From assembly GCF_022790535.1 (NCBI RefSeq), contig NZ_LOHG01000022.1, forward strand, positions 35,140-70,019: a DNA stretch of 34,880 nt. The letters run 5' to 3'. Below the pieces are notes generated by a model. The model worked only from the letters and a program-made list of their open reading frames with translations, had not been told where the DNA came from and ran no database searches. The translations under genes and the position numbers were made by a program. Below, in pieces: positions 8,462-16,662 of the stretch (within the stretch, counting starts at the first letter, position 1; every line of letters begins with the position of its first letter). The stretch is from Pseudomonas maioricensis. Its GTDB lineage: Bacteria > Pseudomonadota > Gammaproteobacteria > Pseudomonadales > Pseudomonadaceae.

Positions 8462-9882
8462 GTCGTTCACAGGCCATCAGCTACACCACCGAGCAGTTCG
8501 ACAACGGCGCATTCCTGTCCCTGCTCGAACGCAGCGTCGCCCTGCACACTGAAAGCCAGATTCCGGATCAGTTGCCGGAGCTCTATCGCTACCTCAAGGA
8601 ATTCATCACGCCCCACGTCGAGGCGCTGGGCTTCAGCGTGCAGGTCTACGACAACCCGCTGCCCAAGCGTGGCCCGTTGTTGATCGCCACTCGCATCGAA
8701 GATCCGGCATTGCCAACCGTGCTCAGCTATGGCCATGGCGATGTGGTCAACGGCTACGACGCACAGTGGCGTGAAGGCCTGTCGCCGTGGGAGGTCAAGG
8801 TCGATGGCGAGCGCTGGTACGGGCGCGGCACTGCCGACAACAAAGGTCAGCACCTGATCAACCTGACCGCTCTGGAACAGACCCTCAAGGCACGCGATGG
8901 CAAGCTGGGTTTCAACGTCAAGCTGCTGCTGGAAATGGGCGAAGAAGACGGCTCGCCGGGTTTGCGTGCGTTCTGCGAAGCACACCCTGAAGAGCTCAAG
9001 GCGGACGTGTTCATCGCCTCCGACGGCCCGCGTCTGGCGGCTTCCCGGCCAACGATTTTTCTCGGTTCGCGGGGCGTGTTCAACTTCGAACTCAGCGTCA
9101 ATTTGCGGGAAGGTGCACACCACTCCGGCAACTGGGGCGGCCTGCTGTCCAACCCGGGGATTATTCTGGCCAACGCCATTGCCAGCATGGTCGACCAACA
9201 GGGCCGGGTAAAAATTCCCGCGCTGATGCCCAAGGAAGTACCCGAAGCCGTGCGCTTGGCCCTGGCGGATATCGAAGTCGGTGGCGGTCCTGGCGACCCG
9301 GAAATCGACCCGAACTGGGGCAATCCCGAGTTGACCCTGAGCGAAAAAGTCTTCGGCTGGAACACCCTCGACGTCATTGCCTTCAAGACCGGCAACCCCG
9401 ATGCGCCCGTGCATGCGATCCCCGGCAAGGCCAATGCCCACTGCCACATCCGCTTTGTGGTGGACAGCGACTACAACACCTTCATCCCGGCGGTACGCGC
9501 GCACCTGGATGCCCACGGTTTCACTCAGGTAGAAGTCAAACAGGGCCGCATCGACATGATGAACGCCACCCGTCTTGACCCGCAAAGTCCATGGGTCGAT
9601 TGGGCGCTGAACTCCCTGGCCGAAACCACCGGCAAAAAACCGGCTCTGCTGCCTAATCTGGGCGGCTCATTGCCTAACGATGTATTTGCAGACGTGCTGG
9701 GTCTGCCCACCCTATGGGTGCCACATTCTTACCCGGCCTGCTCGCAGCATGCGCCCAACGAGCATTTGCTCGCCCCCGTGGTGAAAGAGAGCCTGCAAAT
9801 CATGGCCGGGCTGTTCTGGGATCTCGGCAACGACGCTTCGCGATTGACGCAGGAGCATCAACAACGGGAGCAGGCCAAATGA
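8458..9882 (+). CDS. M20-family metallopeptidase, carnosinase/dipeptidase-like
   Basis: A 474-residue cytoplasmic zinc peptidase of family M20, in the longer carnosinase/DUG1-like subgroup. The metal and catalytic residues are visible: His93 in SYGHGDVV, Asp127 in GTADNKG, Glu162-Glu163 in EMGEEDGS, Asp189 in ASDGPR and His431 in CSQHAPNEHL. The dimerisation (lid) insertion lies roughly at residues 210-350. It has no signal peptide. It probably cleaves the peptide or amide imported by the transporter encoded just upstream, since the genes are translationally coupled at both ends. The exact substrate is unknown; assignments such as ArgE or DapE would be over-specific. Confidence 0.88.
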   Translation: MSRSQAISYTTEQFDNGAFLSLLERSVALHTESQIPDQLPELYRYLKEFITPHVEALGFSVQVYDNPLPKRGPLLIATRIEDPALPTVLSYGHGDVVNGYDAQWREGLSPWEVKVDGERWYGRGTADNKGQHLINLTALEQTLKARDGKLGFNVKLLLEMGEEDGSPGLRAFCEAHPEELKADVFIASDGPRLAASRPTIFLGSRGVFNFELSVNLREGAHHSGNWGGLLSNPGIILANAIASMVDQQGRVKIPALMPKEVPEAVRLALADIEVGGGPGDPEIDPNWGNPELTLSEKVFGWNTLDVIAFKTGNPDAPVHAIPGKANAHCHIRFVVDSDYNTFIPAVRAHLDAHGFTQVEVKQGRIDMMNATRLDPQSPWVDWALNSLAETTGKKPALLPNLGGSLPNDVFADVLGLPTLWVPHSYPACSQHAPNEHLLAPVVKESLQIMAGLFWDLGNDASRLTQEHQQREQAK

Positions 9883-11033
9883 GCGACGCTCGACAACAGG
9901 CGCTGGACTGGCTCGCGGGCCAGGGCGAAGCGATGGAGTCATTGCTGCAACGCATCGTCGACACTGACTCCAACAGCTACGACAAGGCCGGTGTCGATGC
10001 AGTGGGCGCACTGCTCGCGGCCGAACTGCAAGCCGATGGCATCCTGCTCGAACGCATGCCGGTGGAAGGGTTTGGTGATGTGATGCTCGCCGAAGTCTCC
10101 GGCGCAGCGGGCAAGCCGGTATTGCTGCTGGGCCATCGCGACACGGTTTTTCCCAAAGGCACCACCACAACCCGAGGTTACAGCCGGGACGCCACCCTTG
10201 CTTACGGACCCGGTGTGGCTGACATGAAAGGCGGTCTGGTCCTCAACTGCTTTGCCCTAAAGGCGCTGAAGCGCGCCGGGCAACTGCCCTACCCGGTTCA
10301 GGTGTTGTACACCGGTGACGAAGAGATCGGCTCCGGCAGTGCCCGCGGCCATATTGAAACCGCTGCGCGTGCGGCCCGTGCCGTGCTCAATACGGAGCCC
10401 GGCAGAGCCAGCGGCAATGTAGTCAGTGCACGTAAAGGTGGCGCCACGTTGATCATCGAAGTCACTGGCCGTGCGGCGCATTCAGGGGTCAACCATGCCG
10501 ACGGCGCCAGCGCCATCGAGGCGCTCGCGCGCAAAATCGTCAAACTGCATGCCCTGACCGATTACCCGGCGGGCATCACCACCAACGTGGGTCTGATGTC
10601 CGGCGGCACGTCGAGCAATACCGTCGCGCCCAGTGCTACGGCCAAACTCGACGTACGCTTTATCGAACTCAAACATTGGGATCAAATATTCGAAGCGATT
10701 CAGAGGATCGTCGCCGAAGAAGAATTGCCCGGCACCACTGCCGTCCTGAAAGAAGCCACAACATTCCTGCCCATGGAAGCGCGGCACAGCACCCGCTTGC
10801 TGGCGATGTATAAGAAGCAGGCGCAGACACTGGGTTTCAGTGTTGAAGGCGAGTTCACTGGTGGCTGTGCGGATTCGGGTTTCACCGCTAGCCTCGGTAT
10901 TCCCACGCTGTGTGGCCTCGGCCCGGTGGGCGGCAAGGTCCATACCGATCGCGAATACCTGGAGCTGGACACCCTGGTGCCCCGCGCACAGGCATTAGTG
11001 GCGACCATTCTGGCTGTCGGTGAAGCTTACTGA
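9879..11033 (+). CDS. M20-family metallopeptidase, carboxypeptidase G2-like
   Basis: A 384-residue M20 peptidase of the glutamate carboxypeptidase (CPG2) type. Likely zinc and catalytic residues are His86 in LGHRDTVFP, Asp115 in GVADMKGG, Glu148-Glu149 in GDEEIGS, Glu173 in NTEPG and His355 in KVHTDREY. A longer in-frame opening reaches back to 9714, but it lies inside the previous gene. The ATG at 9879 overlaps that gene's stop as ATGA and gives the normal family N-terminus. CPG2 removes C-terminal glutamate from folates and N-acyl glutamates; this homologue may instead act on the second step of breakdown of the imported compound. It is the last gene of the operon. Confidence 0.88.
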   Translation: MSDARQQALDWLAGQGEAMESLLQRIVDTDSNSYDKAGVDAVGALLAAELQADGILLERMPVEGFGDVMLAEVSGAAGKPVLLLGHRDTVFPKGTTTTRGYSRDATLAYGPGVADMKGGLVLNCFALKALKRAGQLPYPVQVLYTGDEEIGSGSARGHIETAARAARAVLNTEPGRASGNVVSARKGGATLIIEVTGRAAHSGVNHADGASAIEALARKIVKLHALTDYPAGITTNVGLMSGGTSSNTVAPSATAKLDVRFIELKHWDQIFEAIQRIVAEEELPGTTAVLKEATTFLPMEARHSTRLLAMYKKQAQTLGFSVEGEFTGGCADSGFTASLGIPTLCGLGPVGGKVHTDREYLELDTLVPRAQALVATILAVGEAY

Positions 11034-11094
11034 GGTAATTGGTCTCTTCGAAACGCCGGGGATTGGCTATCCACACCGCCAGTCCCCAACGTTA

Positions 11095-11143
11095 AGGTTG
11101 GCGCCATCGCCCGACTGGGCATTCAACCTAAGAGAACGCCAAC
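11095..11143 (+). promoter_or_regulatory. Two alternative hairpins in the leader of the AhpD-like gene
   Basis: AGGTTG (11095-11100) can pair with CAACCT (11124-11129), while GTTGGCG (11097-11103) can pair with CGCCAAC (11137-11143). The left arms overlap, so only one helix can form at a time. The second helix would bring the ribosome site AAGAGAA (11130-11136) and the bases just before the ATG into the structure. Stems of this length occur by chance; no function is shown. Confidence 0.25.
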
Positions 11144-11581
11144 ATGAACGAACGCATCCAATGGGCCACCGTTGCCCCTGAAGCCTACCGCGCCATGGCC
11201 GCCCTAGAGGCCGCCGTCGGCAAATCCGGACTGGAAAACTCGCTGCTGGAACTGGTCCGCTTGCGCGCCTCGCAAATCAACGGCTGCGCCTTCTGCATCA
11301 ACATGCACGCCAACGACGCCCGCCGCGCCGGAGAAAAAGAATCGCGCCTGCAAACCGTCAGCGTCTGGCGCGAAACCGCGTTCTTCGCCCCTCGGGAAAA
11401 AGCCGCGCTGGCGTGGGTCGAAGCGATGACGTTGCTGCCCAATCAGCAGGCATCGCAGGAGCAATACCTCGCCTTGCAGGAACACTTTACCGACAGCGAA
11501 GTGGTCAACCTCACTCTGGCGATTGCGACCATCAATGCCTGGAACCGCTTTGGTGTCGGGTTTGCGATGGTGCCGGCATAG
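11144..11581 (+). CDS. AhpD-like / carboxymuconolactone decarboxylase-family protein
   Basis: A 145-residue all-helical protein of the CMD/AhpD superfamily. The redox motif is complete: Cys48, Cys51 and His55 in CAFCINMH, the pattern of AhpD-type peroxidases rather than of true carboxymuconolactone decarboxylases, which lack the CxxC. It would act in the cytoplasm as a small thiol-dependent peroxidase or oxidoreductase. A purine-rich AAGAGAA lies before the ATG. The gap of 110 bases from the peptidase operon contains inverted repeats, so it may have its own transcript. Its link to the peptide pathway is unproven. Confidence 0.85.
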   Translation: MNERIQWATVAPEAYRAMAALEAAVGKSGLENSLLELVRLRASQINGCAFCINMHANDARRAGEKESRLQTVSVWRETAFFAPREKAALAWVEAMTLLPNQQASQEQYLALQEHFTDSEVVNLTLAIATINAWNRFGVGFAMVPA

Positions 11582-11605
11582 CCTGAGCTGAAATACCGCT
11601 CCTCC

Positions 11606-11692
11606 GTGGGAGCGGTGCTCGGGAAAGCGCTGTTTCAAACGGTACACAGGCTGCAGATGTACCGCCCTCTTCGCGAATGAATTCGCTCCTAC
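11606..11692. repeat. Degenerate REP-like pair R3 (type C)
   Basis: The left arm GTGGGAGCGGTGCTCGGGAA is only loosely related to the right arm CTTCGCGAATGAATTCGCTC, CTAC. The right arm matches the element at 44-64. It lies in the 364-base gap between the AhpD-like and PhzF genes, which otherwise holds only the repeat at 11750-11821. Confidence 0.6.
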
Positions 11693-11749
11693 CGGGATCT
11701 GCGCTTGCAGACCAACATGCATCACCCCGCGCCTGATTCAACACAATTC

Positions 11750-11821
11750 CTGTAGGAGCTGCCGAAGGCTGCGAAGCGGTGTGTCATATAAAACGCTTTC
11801 GCAGCCTTCGGCAGCTCCTAC
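11750..11821. repeat. REPIN-like inverted repeat R4 (type B)
   Basis: The arms TGTAGGAGCTGCCGAAGGCT (then GCGA) and its inverse (TCGCAGCCTTCGGCAGCTCC, TAC) flank a short spacer of about 20 bases. Two more members of the same family are at 20031-20103 and 23706-23777. The perfect arms can form a long hairpin that may also stop or protect transcripts. Confidence 0.9.
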
Positions 11822-11945
11822 GGTGATTGTGCGCTGTTCATCCATCGATCAAATTTGCAGATGCTTCACATAAGGACTATTGGTTGGAGTACTGACCGGG
11901 CTTTGAGGAAACTCACCGGCGCTCTCACTACAGGCTCTTACCAAC

Positions 11946-12779
11946 ATGACGACAAACGTTTTAAAGCTGGCCGCGTTCAGCGATGGCGACCAAGGCGGCA
12001 ACCCCGCAGGTGTGTGGCTCGGGGACTTTTTGCCGGACGAGGCGACGATGCAGCGGATTGCTGCGGAAGTAGGTTTTTCCGAAACAGTGTTTGCTGCGCC
12101 CAGCGCCGAAGGATTTCGGGTGCGGTATTTCTCGCCTGAAGCCGAGGTGCCGTTCTGCGGTCACGCGACGATTGCCCTGGGCGCGGCGCTGGCCGGTCAG
12201 TATGGCGACGGCGTGTTCAAACTGACACTGAATCAGGCAGCAATTACCGTTGAAGGCCATGCTCAAGGCGATTTGATTTCAGCAGCCCTGCAATCACCGC
12301 CCACTCACAGCGGGCCCATTGATGATGCCTTGCTTCATGAAGCGCTGGAGTTGTTCGGCTATGCCCAACACGATCTCGACGCGCGTATTCCACCGGCATT
12401 GATCAACGGTGGCGCACAGCATCTGGTGCTGGTGTTGAACAGTCGGGAAAAACTCCGGGCCATGGAATATGACCAACAGTCCGGGCATGAGCTGATGACC
12501 CGTGCCGGATGGGTCACGATCTTGCTGGCGTATGCGGAAAACCTGCAACTGTTCCACACCCGCAATCCGTTCGCGTGGGGCGGCGTGTACGAAGACCCCG
12601 CCACTGGCGCTGCAACAGCGGCATTCGCCGGTTACCTGCGCGATCTTGAATGGCCTCACGGCGGGCACATCGACATTGTGCAGGGCGAGGACATGGGCAG
12701 TCGCTCGCGGATTCGCGCTGAGATTACTGATCTGAAAGGCAGTTCAATCCGGGTTTCCGGCATGGCCCGCACGCTATAA
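11946..12779 (+). CDS. PhzF-family isomerase/epimerase-like protein
   Basis: A 277-residue protein of the PhzF (diaminopimelate-epimerase-fold) family. Conserved marks are GGNPAGVW at residues 17-24, the likely catalytic Glu46 in GFSETVF, FCGHATIALG in the first half, and DPATGAAT in the second, mirroring the two-lobed fold. PhzF isomerises dihydrohydroxyanthranilate in phenazine synthesis. No other phenazine genes are present, so this is one of the many stand-alone family members of unknown substrate. No strong ribosome site is visible. It converges on the MFS gene with a single base between the stop codons. Confidence 0.87.
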   Translation: MTTNVLKLAAFSDGDQGGNPAGVWLGDFLPDEATMQRIAAEVGFSETVFAAPSAEGFRVRYFSPEAEVPFCGHATIALGAALAGQYGDGVFKLTLNQAAITVEGHAQGDLISAALQSPPTHSGPIDDALLHEALELFGYAQHDLDARIPPALINGGAQHLVLVLNSREKLRAMEYDQQSGHELMTRAGWVTILLAYAENLQLFHTRNPFAWGGVYEDPATGAATAAFAGYLRDLEWPHGGHIDIVQGEDMGSRSRIRAEITDLKGSSIRVSGMARTL

Positions 12780-12780
12780 G

Positions 12781-13932
12781 TCAGACCTTGAGTCGGGTCC
12801 CGCCGATTGCAACACCGACCAGCATCACGGCGACAACCATAAATGCCAGCTCCAGGCTACTGGAGTGGGCGATAAACCCAATGGCAGCGGGGCCGATCAA
12901 AATCCCGGCGTAACCCAACGTGGTCAACGCCGGAACGGCGACGTTTTCCGGCATGCTCTTTTGTCGGCCAAGCGCGCTGTAGCAGACCGGGACGATGTTG
13001 GAACAGCCCGCCCCCACCAACGCGTAGCCGAGCAATGCGGCTTGCCATGACGGTACGAGGGTCGCCAATGCCAACCCGGCCGCCGCACAAAGACCACCAA
13101 GAATCACCACCTGCCGTGGGCCAACACGTCGCACCACCGCATCGCCGAACAAGCGGCCTGCCGTCATGGTCAGGGCGAACACTGCATAGCCCAACCCCGC
13201 GTAAGAAGTTTCTACACCGCGTAACTCACTGAGGAACACTGCGCTCCAATCCAGCATTGCCCCCTCGGACAGGAACACCGTGAAGCACAGCAGGCCGAGA
13301 AACAGCACCACGCCTCTTGGGATGGCAAACGGCGGGCCATCGGTTTCGCTGCCGTAACTCAGGAAATGCGGTGCGGCCTTGAGCAACGCGATCAGTAAAA
13401 CCGCTACAACGGCAAACATCGCGACCAAAGGCGACGCGCCGACGCTCAACAACCCTGCGACACCCGCCGCCCCGGCGATACCGCCCAGACTGAACAAACC
13501 ATGGAAACCGGACATCATGGTTTTGCCACTGGCGCGCTCGACGATGATCGCCTGAATATTCACCGCACAATCCAGTGCGCCCATCGCCGCGCCGAAAATG
13601 AACAGCACGGCAACCAGCGACGGCAAATGCGAAACCGTGGCCAACAGCGGCAGGCAAAGGCAAATGATTGCCGAGGAAATCAGCAACACGCGGCGACAAC
13701 CGATACGCGCGGCCAATGCACCGGCAAGAGGCATGGCCACAATCGAGCCGACACCCAGACACAGCAGCAACAAGCCCAATGTGCCCTCATCCAGCCCAAC
13801 CCGGGCCTTGGCATACGGCACCAATGGCGCCCAGGCAGCAATGGCAAAACCGGCAATGAAAAACGCCACGCGAGTGGAAAATTGTTCCAGTCGTCCCGGC
13901 ACAACCGGCGCCGGGGTGCTGATGGAAGTCAT
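12781..13932 (-). CDS. MFS transporter (YbjJ-like, 12 helices)
   Basis: A 383-residue major facilitator with about twelve hydrophobic helices. The cytoplasmic loop 2-3 region shows GALAARIGCRRVLL, and the second half shows the matching GDAVVRRVGPRQVVIL. The frame continues upstream to 14211, but that part translates a REP repeat (CRSELARDS). The ATG at 13932 has AAGGAG eight bases away, so I chose it. The overall pattern resembles YbjJ-type carriers in enterobacteria, whose substrates are unknown. It stands alone, convergent with the PhzF gene. Confidence 0.85.
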   Translation of the reverse strand: MTSISTPAPVVPGRLEQFSTRVAFFIAGFAIAAWAPLVPYAKARVGLDEGTLGLLLLCLGVGSIVAMPLAGALAARIGCRRVLLISSAIICLCLPLLATVSHLPSLVAVLFIFGAAMGALDCAVNIQAIIVERASGKTMMSGFHGLFSLGGIAGAAGVAGLLSVGASPLVAMFAVVAVLLIALLKAAPHFLSYGSETDGPPFAIPRGVVLFLGLLCFTVFLSEGAMLDWSAVFLSELRGVETSYAGLGYAVFALTMTAGRLFGDAVVRRVGPRQVVILGGLCAAAGLALATLVPSWQAALLGYALVGAGCSNIVPVCYSALGRQKSMPENVAVPALTTLGYAGILIGPAAIGFIAHSSSLELAFMVVAVMLVGVAIGGTRLKV

Positions 13933-14106
13933 GCAGGCTCCTTGAAAACGGCGGACCAAAAGGTCCGGTAATGGAGGGCAGACTAACAAAGGTTGGGGGT
14001 TAACCAAATGGGTACGGAGGAATGGAAGTCCCAGAGTAGCGCATTCCCCCTGTGGGAACTGCCCCGGTGTCCCTGACACCACGCTGTAGCGCAGCAAACA
14101 CGGGAC

Positions 14107-14197
14107 CTGTAGGAGTGAGCTTGCTCGCGATTCGATCTGTTGGTCGATGAATATATTGCCTGTGCTGGAGCTATCGCGAGCAAGCTCACTCCTACAG
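14107..14197. repeat. REPIN-like inverted repeat R5 (type A)
   Basis: The arm CTGTAGGAGTGAGCTTGCTC (then GCGA) and its inverse (TCGCGAGCAAGCTCACTCCT, ACAG) have the same arms as the element at 5375-5464 but an unrelated spacer. It is in the 463-base gap between the MFS and RarD-type genes. The rest of that gap holds only the two smaller repeats at 14236-14264 and 14302-14324. Confidence 0.9.
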
Positions 14198-14235
14198 AAA
14201 ATGCATTCCAAATCAGGTAGTTATTTCTTGTTTGA

Positions 14236-14264
14236 TAGGAGCTGGGCAAGCCCAGCTCCTACAG
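14236..14264. repeat. Short palindrome R5b, apparently a collapsed REPIN
   Basis: TAGGAGCTGGGC and GCCCAGCTCCTA are perfect 12-base inverted arms with only AA between them. The arms match the outer and inner parts of the type A repeat at 28407-28497 (GGAGCTGGGCTTGCCC), as if the middle had been deleted. It could also act as a hairpin at the 5' side of the MFS gene. Confidence 0.7.
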
Positions 14265-14301
14265 GGAAATGACGGTAAGCTCATTGAAAAATCCCCAGTG
14301 G

Positions 14302-14324
14302 GTAATGCGCTCGCTCCCACAGAG
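14302..14324. repeat. Partial REP-like element R5c
   Basis: GTGGGTAATGCGCTCGCTCC is followed by CAC. It has the GTGGG/CTCCCAC ends of type A repeats around a short unrelated centre. It looks like a degenerate remnant. Confidence 0.4.
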
Positions 14325-14395
14325 TTACACCGCTAAACTACGCACCATTTTGAACCGGGCCGCCCTGCAACTGCCCACAACGTAAAGAGGCTGCT

Positions 14396-15271
14396 GTGTA
14401 TAAAGGTGTGCTGCTGTCGGTTCTGGCTTCGGTGCTGTTTGGGGTGATGTACTTCTATACATCGCTGCTCAAGCCGCTGGGCGGGGAAGAAATCTTCGGC
14501 TGGCGGATGCTGCTGACGGTGCCGTGCGTGACGGTCTTTCTGCTGTTCAGTGGCGATTGGCACCTGGTCAGAAAAATCACTGGACGTATCCGCCATCAAC
14601 CCACACTGCTGATCGGTATCGCCGCATGTTCGCTGTTGCTGGGCGCGCAATTGCTGGTGTTCATGTGGGCGCCGCTGCATGGCCGCAGCCTGCAGGTTTC
14701 CATGGGCTATTTCCTGCTGCCGCTGACGATGGTTGTCACTGGGCGCATCGTCTATGGCGAGCGGCTGTCGCGGCTGCAGAAGGTCGCGGCCTTCTGCGCC
14801 ATGGTCGGTGTCGCCAACGAGTTGCTTAACCACGGCAGTTTCGCCTGGGAAACCCTGCTGGTCGCGGTCGGTTATCCGCTGTACTTCGTCCTGCGCCGAA
14901 AGCTGGTCACCGATAACCTCGGCGGTTTGTGGTTCGACATGGCCTTCATGCTACCGATCAGCGTCTGGTTCATCGTCAACGGCGATGCGTCAGTGGTTGA
15001 GCAATTTCCGATGCTGTATGTGCTGATTCCAGTGCTTGGCTTGATCAGCGCCTCGGCACTGGTCAGCTACATCGTTGCCAGCCGCCTGCTGCCATTCAGC
15101 CTGTTTGGCTTGCTCAGCTACGTCGAGCCGGTATTGCTGGTGGGCGTCGCGCTGCTGCTGGGCGAAAGCATCAAGCGCGATGAATGGATGACCTACTTGC
15201 CCATCTGGCTGGCGGTGCTGGTGCTGATCTTCGAAGGTTGCAAGCACGTGCTGGCGCAGCGGCGGAGCTGA
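14396..15271 (+). CDS. rarD: EamA-family transporter, RarD type
   Basis: A 291-residue membrane protein with ten predicted helices in two EamA-like halves. The N-terminus MYKGVLLSVLASVLFGVMYF and the following YTSLLKPLGGEEIFGWRML are characteristic of RarD. The start is GTG at 14396, six bases after AAAGAGG; no ATG alternative gives the family N-terminus. RarD proteins belong to the drug/metabolite transporter superfamily; their substrate is not firmly known. The stop is immediately followed by the stop of the convergent ZapE-type gene (15271/15272). Confidence 0.88.
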   Translation: MYKGVLLSVLASVLFGVMYFYTSLLKPLGGEEIFGWRMLLTVPCVTVFLLFSGDWHLVRKITGRIRHQPTLLIGIAACSLLLGAQLLVFMWAPLHGRSLQVSMGYFLLPLTMVVTGRIVYGERLSRLQKVAAFCAMVGVANELLNHGSFAWETLLVAVGYPLYFVLRRKLVTDNLGGLWFDMAFMLPISVWFIVNGDASVVEQFPMLYVLIPVLGLISASALVSYIVASRLLPFSLFGLLSYVEPVLLVGVALLLGESIKRDEWMTYLPIWLAVLVLIFEGCKHVLAQRRS

Positions 15272-16387
15272 TTACTGGATGAAGCGCTCCAGTTGCATCT
15301 CCTGCAAACGGCTCAAGGTGCGACGGAAAGCGAACGACAGATAGCCCTGGGTGTACAGCTCGTGCATCGGCACCGCCGCATCGACATATAAAGGCACGCG
15401 GCGGTCATAACATTCGTCCACCAGCGCAATGAAGCGCCGAACCCCGTCATCGTGGGGCGACAATTGCGGCAACTCACGATCCCCAGCCACCACCTGTTCG
15501 ACTGCATCTTCGGTACCACGGGCGATTTTCGCTTCGCGCTGAGGCGCACTGAGGGCCGGAACTTCGCTGAGCAGTAGTGTCGAGAACCGGTCGCACAGTT
15601 CGATAAAGTCCATGGCGGCCAAAGGCTGCTCACACAGGTCGCCATAGCGGCACCACAATACTGAGTCGCTGTGCTGAATACTGTTGATGCTGCGATGCCC
15701 TACAGGCACCGCGCCACTGGACACTGTTTCATCACCCTTGAGCGTCTCGAATACAGCAGCCAGCGCGCTGCTCTGCCCCGGTGCGGTAACGAAATACCGC
15801 TGATGCAGCAGTCCCGGATGCAAGCGGTGGTCTTCACCGCCATCGACCGTGACCACTTGCATGTGGCGCTCAATGGCGGCAATAGCAGGCAGGAATCGTT
15901 CACGATTGTGGCCATGGCTGTACAACTGTGCGGGCGGCTGGTTAGAGGTGCAGACCAGCACCACGCCCGCGTCGAACATGGCTTGCAGCAAACCGCCAAG
16001 GATTACTGCGTCGCCAATATCAGTGACGAACAACTCGTCGAAACACATCACCCGCACATCACGCCCCAGTTCCTGGGCCACGACTTTGAGCGGATTGGAG
16101 GTGCCGATCAGTTCGAACATGCGCTTGTGCACCCAGCGCATGAAGTGATGAAAATGCTGACGCCGAGCCGGAACGCTGAGGCTTTCGAAAAAGCGGTCCA
16201 TCAACCAGGTCTTGCCCCGCCCGACTGGCCCCCATAGATAAACGCCCTGCGCCGCTTTCGGGTTGTCGTTCAGCGCCAGGAAACACGCCTGCAATTGCTG
16301 GACGGCATGCAGTTGCGCAGCGTCCGGCTGGAAACCCAACTGCTCGACAGCTCGTTCATAGGCCTGCAAGGGTGAAACGGCATTCAT
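15272..16387 (-). CDS. AFG1/ZapE-family ATPase, probably a paralogue of ZapE
   Basis: A 371-residue P-loop ATPase of the AFG1-like family. Walker A GPVGRGKT is at residues 53-60, Walker B in VMCFDELFVTDIGDAVILGG, and a sensor-like segment reads CTSNQPPAQLYSHG. The C-terminal tail FAFRRTLSRLQEMQ is family-typical. ZapE in E. coli binds FtsZ and affects late division. From memory, pseudomonads also carry a closer ZapE homologue near the ribosomal protein genes, so this divergent copy may have a different role. No clear ribosome site precedes the ATG at 16387. A division function should be treated as tentative. Confidence 0.82.
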   Translation of the reverse strand: MNAVSPLQAYERAVEQLGFQPDAAQLHAVQQLQACFLALNDNPKAAQGVYLWGPVGRGKTWLMDRFFESLSVPARRQHFHHFMRWVHKRMFELIGTSNPLKVVAQELGRDVRVMCFDELFVTDIGDAVILGGLLQAMFDAGVVLVCTSNQPPAQLYSHGHNRERFLPAIAAIERHMQVVTVDGGEDHRLHPGLLHQRYFVTAPGQSSALAAVFETLKGDETVSSGAVPVGHRSINSIQHSDSVLWCRYGDLCEQPLAAMDFIELCDRFSTLLLSEVPALSAPQREAKIARGTEDAVEQVVAGDRELPQLSPHDDGVRRFIALVDECYDRRVPLYVDAAVPMHELYTQGYLSFAFRRTLSRLQEMQLERFIQ

Positions 16388-16475
16388 GAGTAGCGCATCG
16401 CTCGGCTAAGTGAGGGGGTGCAAAGCATATACGAGCAAGTGAACTGATTGCGATCTGTTGGCTGACATGAAATCT

Positions 16476-16565
16476 TGTGGGAGCAGAGCTTGCTCGCGAT
16501 AAGGCTGGACGCGGTTCACTTTAGATCGCATCCAGCCTTATCGCGAGCAAGCTCTGCTCCCACAG
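16476..16565. repeat. REPIN-like inverted repeat R6 (type A)
   Basis: The arm TTGTGGGAGCAGAGCTTGCT (CGCGATAAGGCTGGAC onward) and its inverse are perfect over more than 30 bases because the inner spacer also pairs (GGCTGGA with TCCAGCC). The centre TTCACTTTAGATCGC is shared with the repeat at 26036-26123. It lies between the divergent ZapE-type and SulP genes. Confidence 0.92.
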
Positions 16566-16662
16566 AATCTATGCAAAGCCGGTGCTGCGTGTAGCACCCA
16601 CCAGCCACATTCAGTAACATCCCCTCTTTTTTGCGCTTGCAGCACTCCACCTCAGGTAACCC

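Noticed and set aside
11750..11821. Possible CRISPR array, because similar repeats recur at 11750, 20031 and 23706
   Set aside because: The copies are single, kilobases apart and inverted pairs; this is REP/REPIN structure, not evenly spaced direct repeats.
11946..12779. PhzF gene as sign of a phenazine cluster
   Set aside because: No phzA-E or phzG genes are nearby; stand-alone PhzF-family genes are common.
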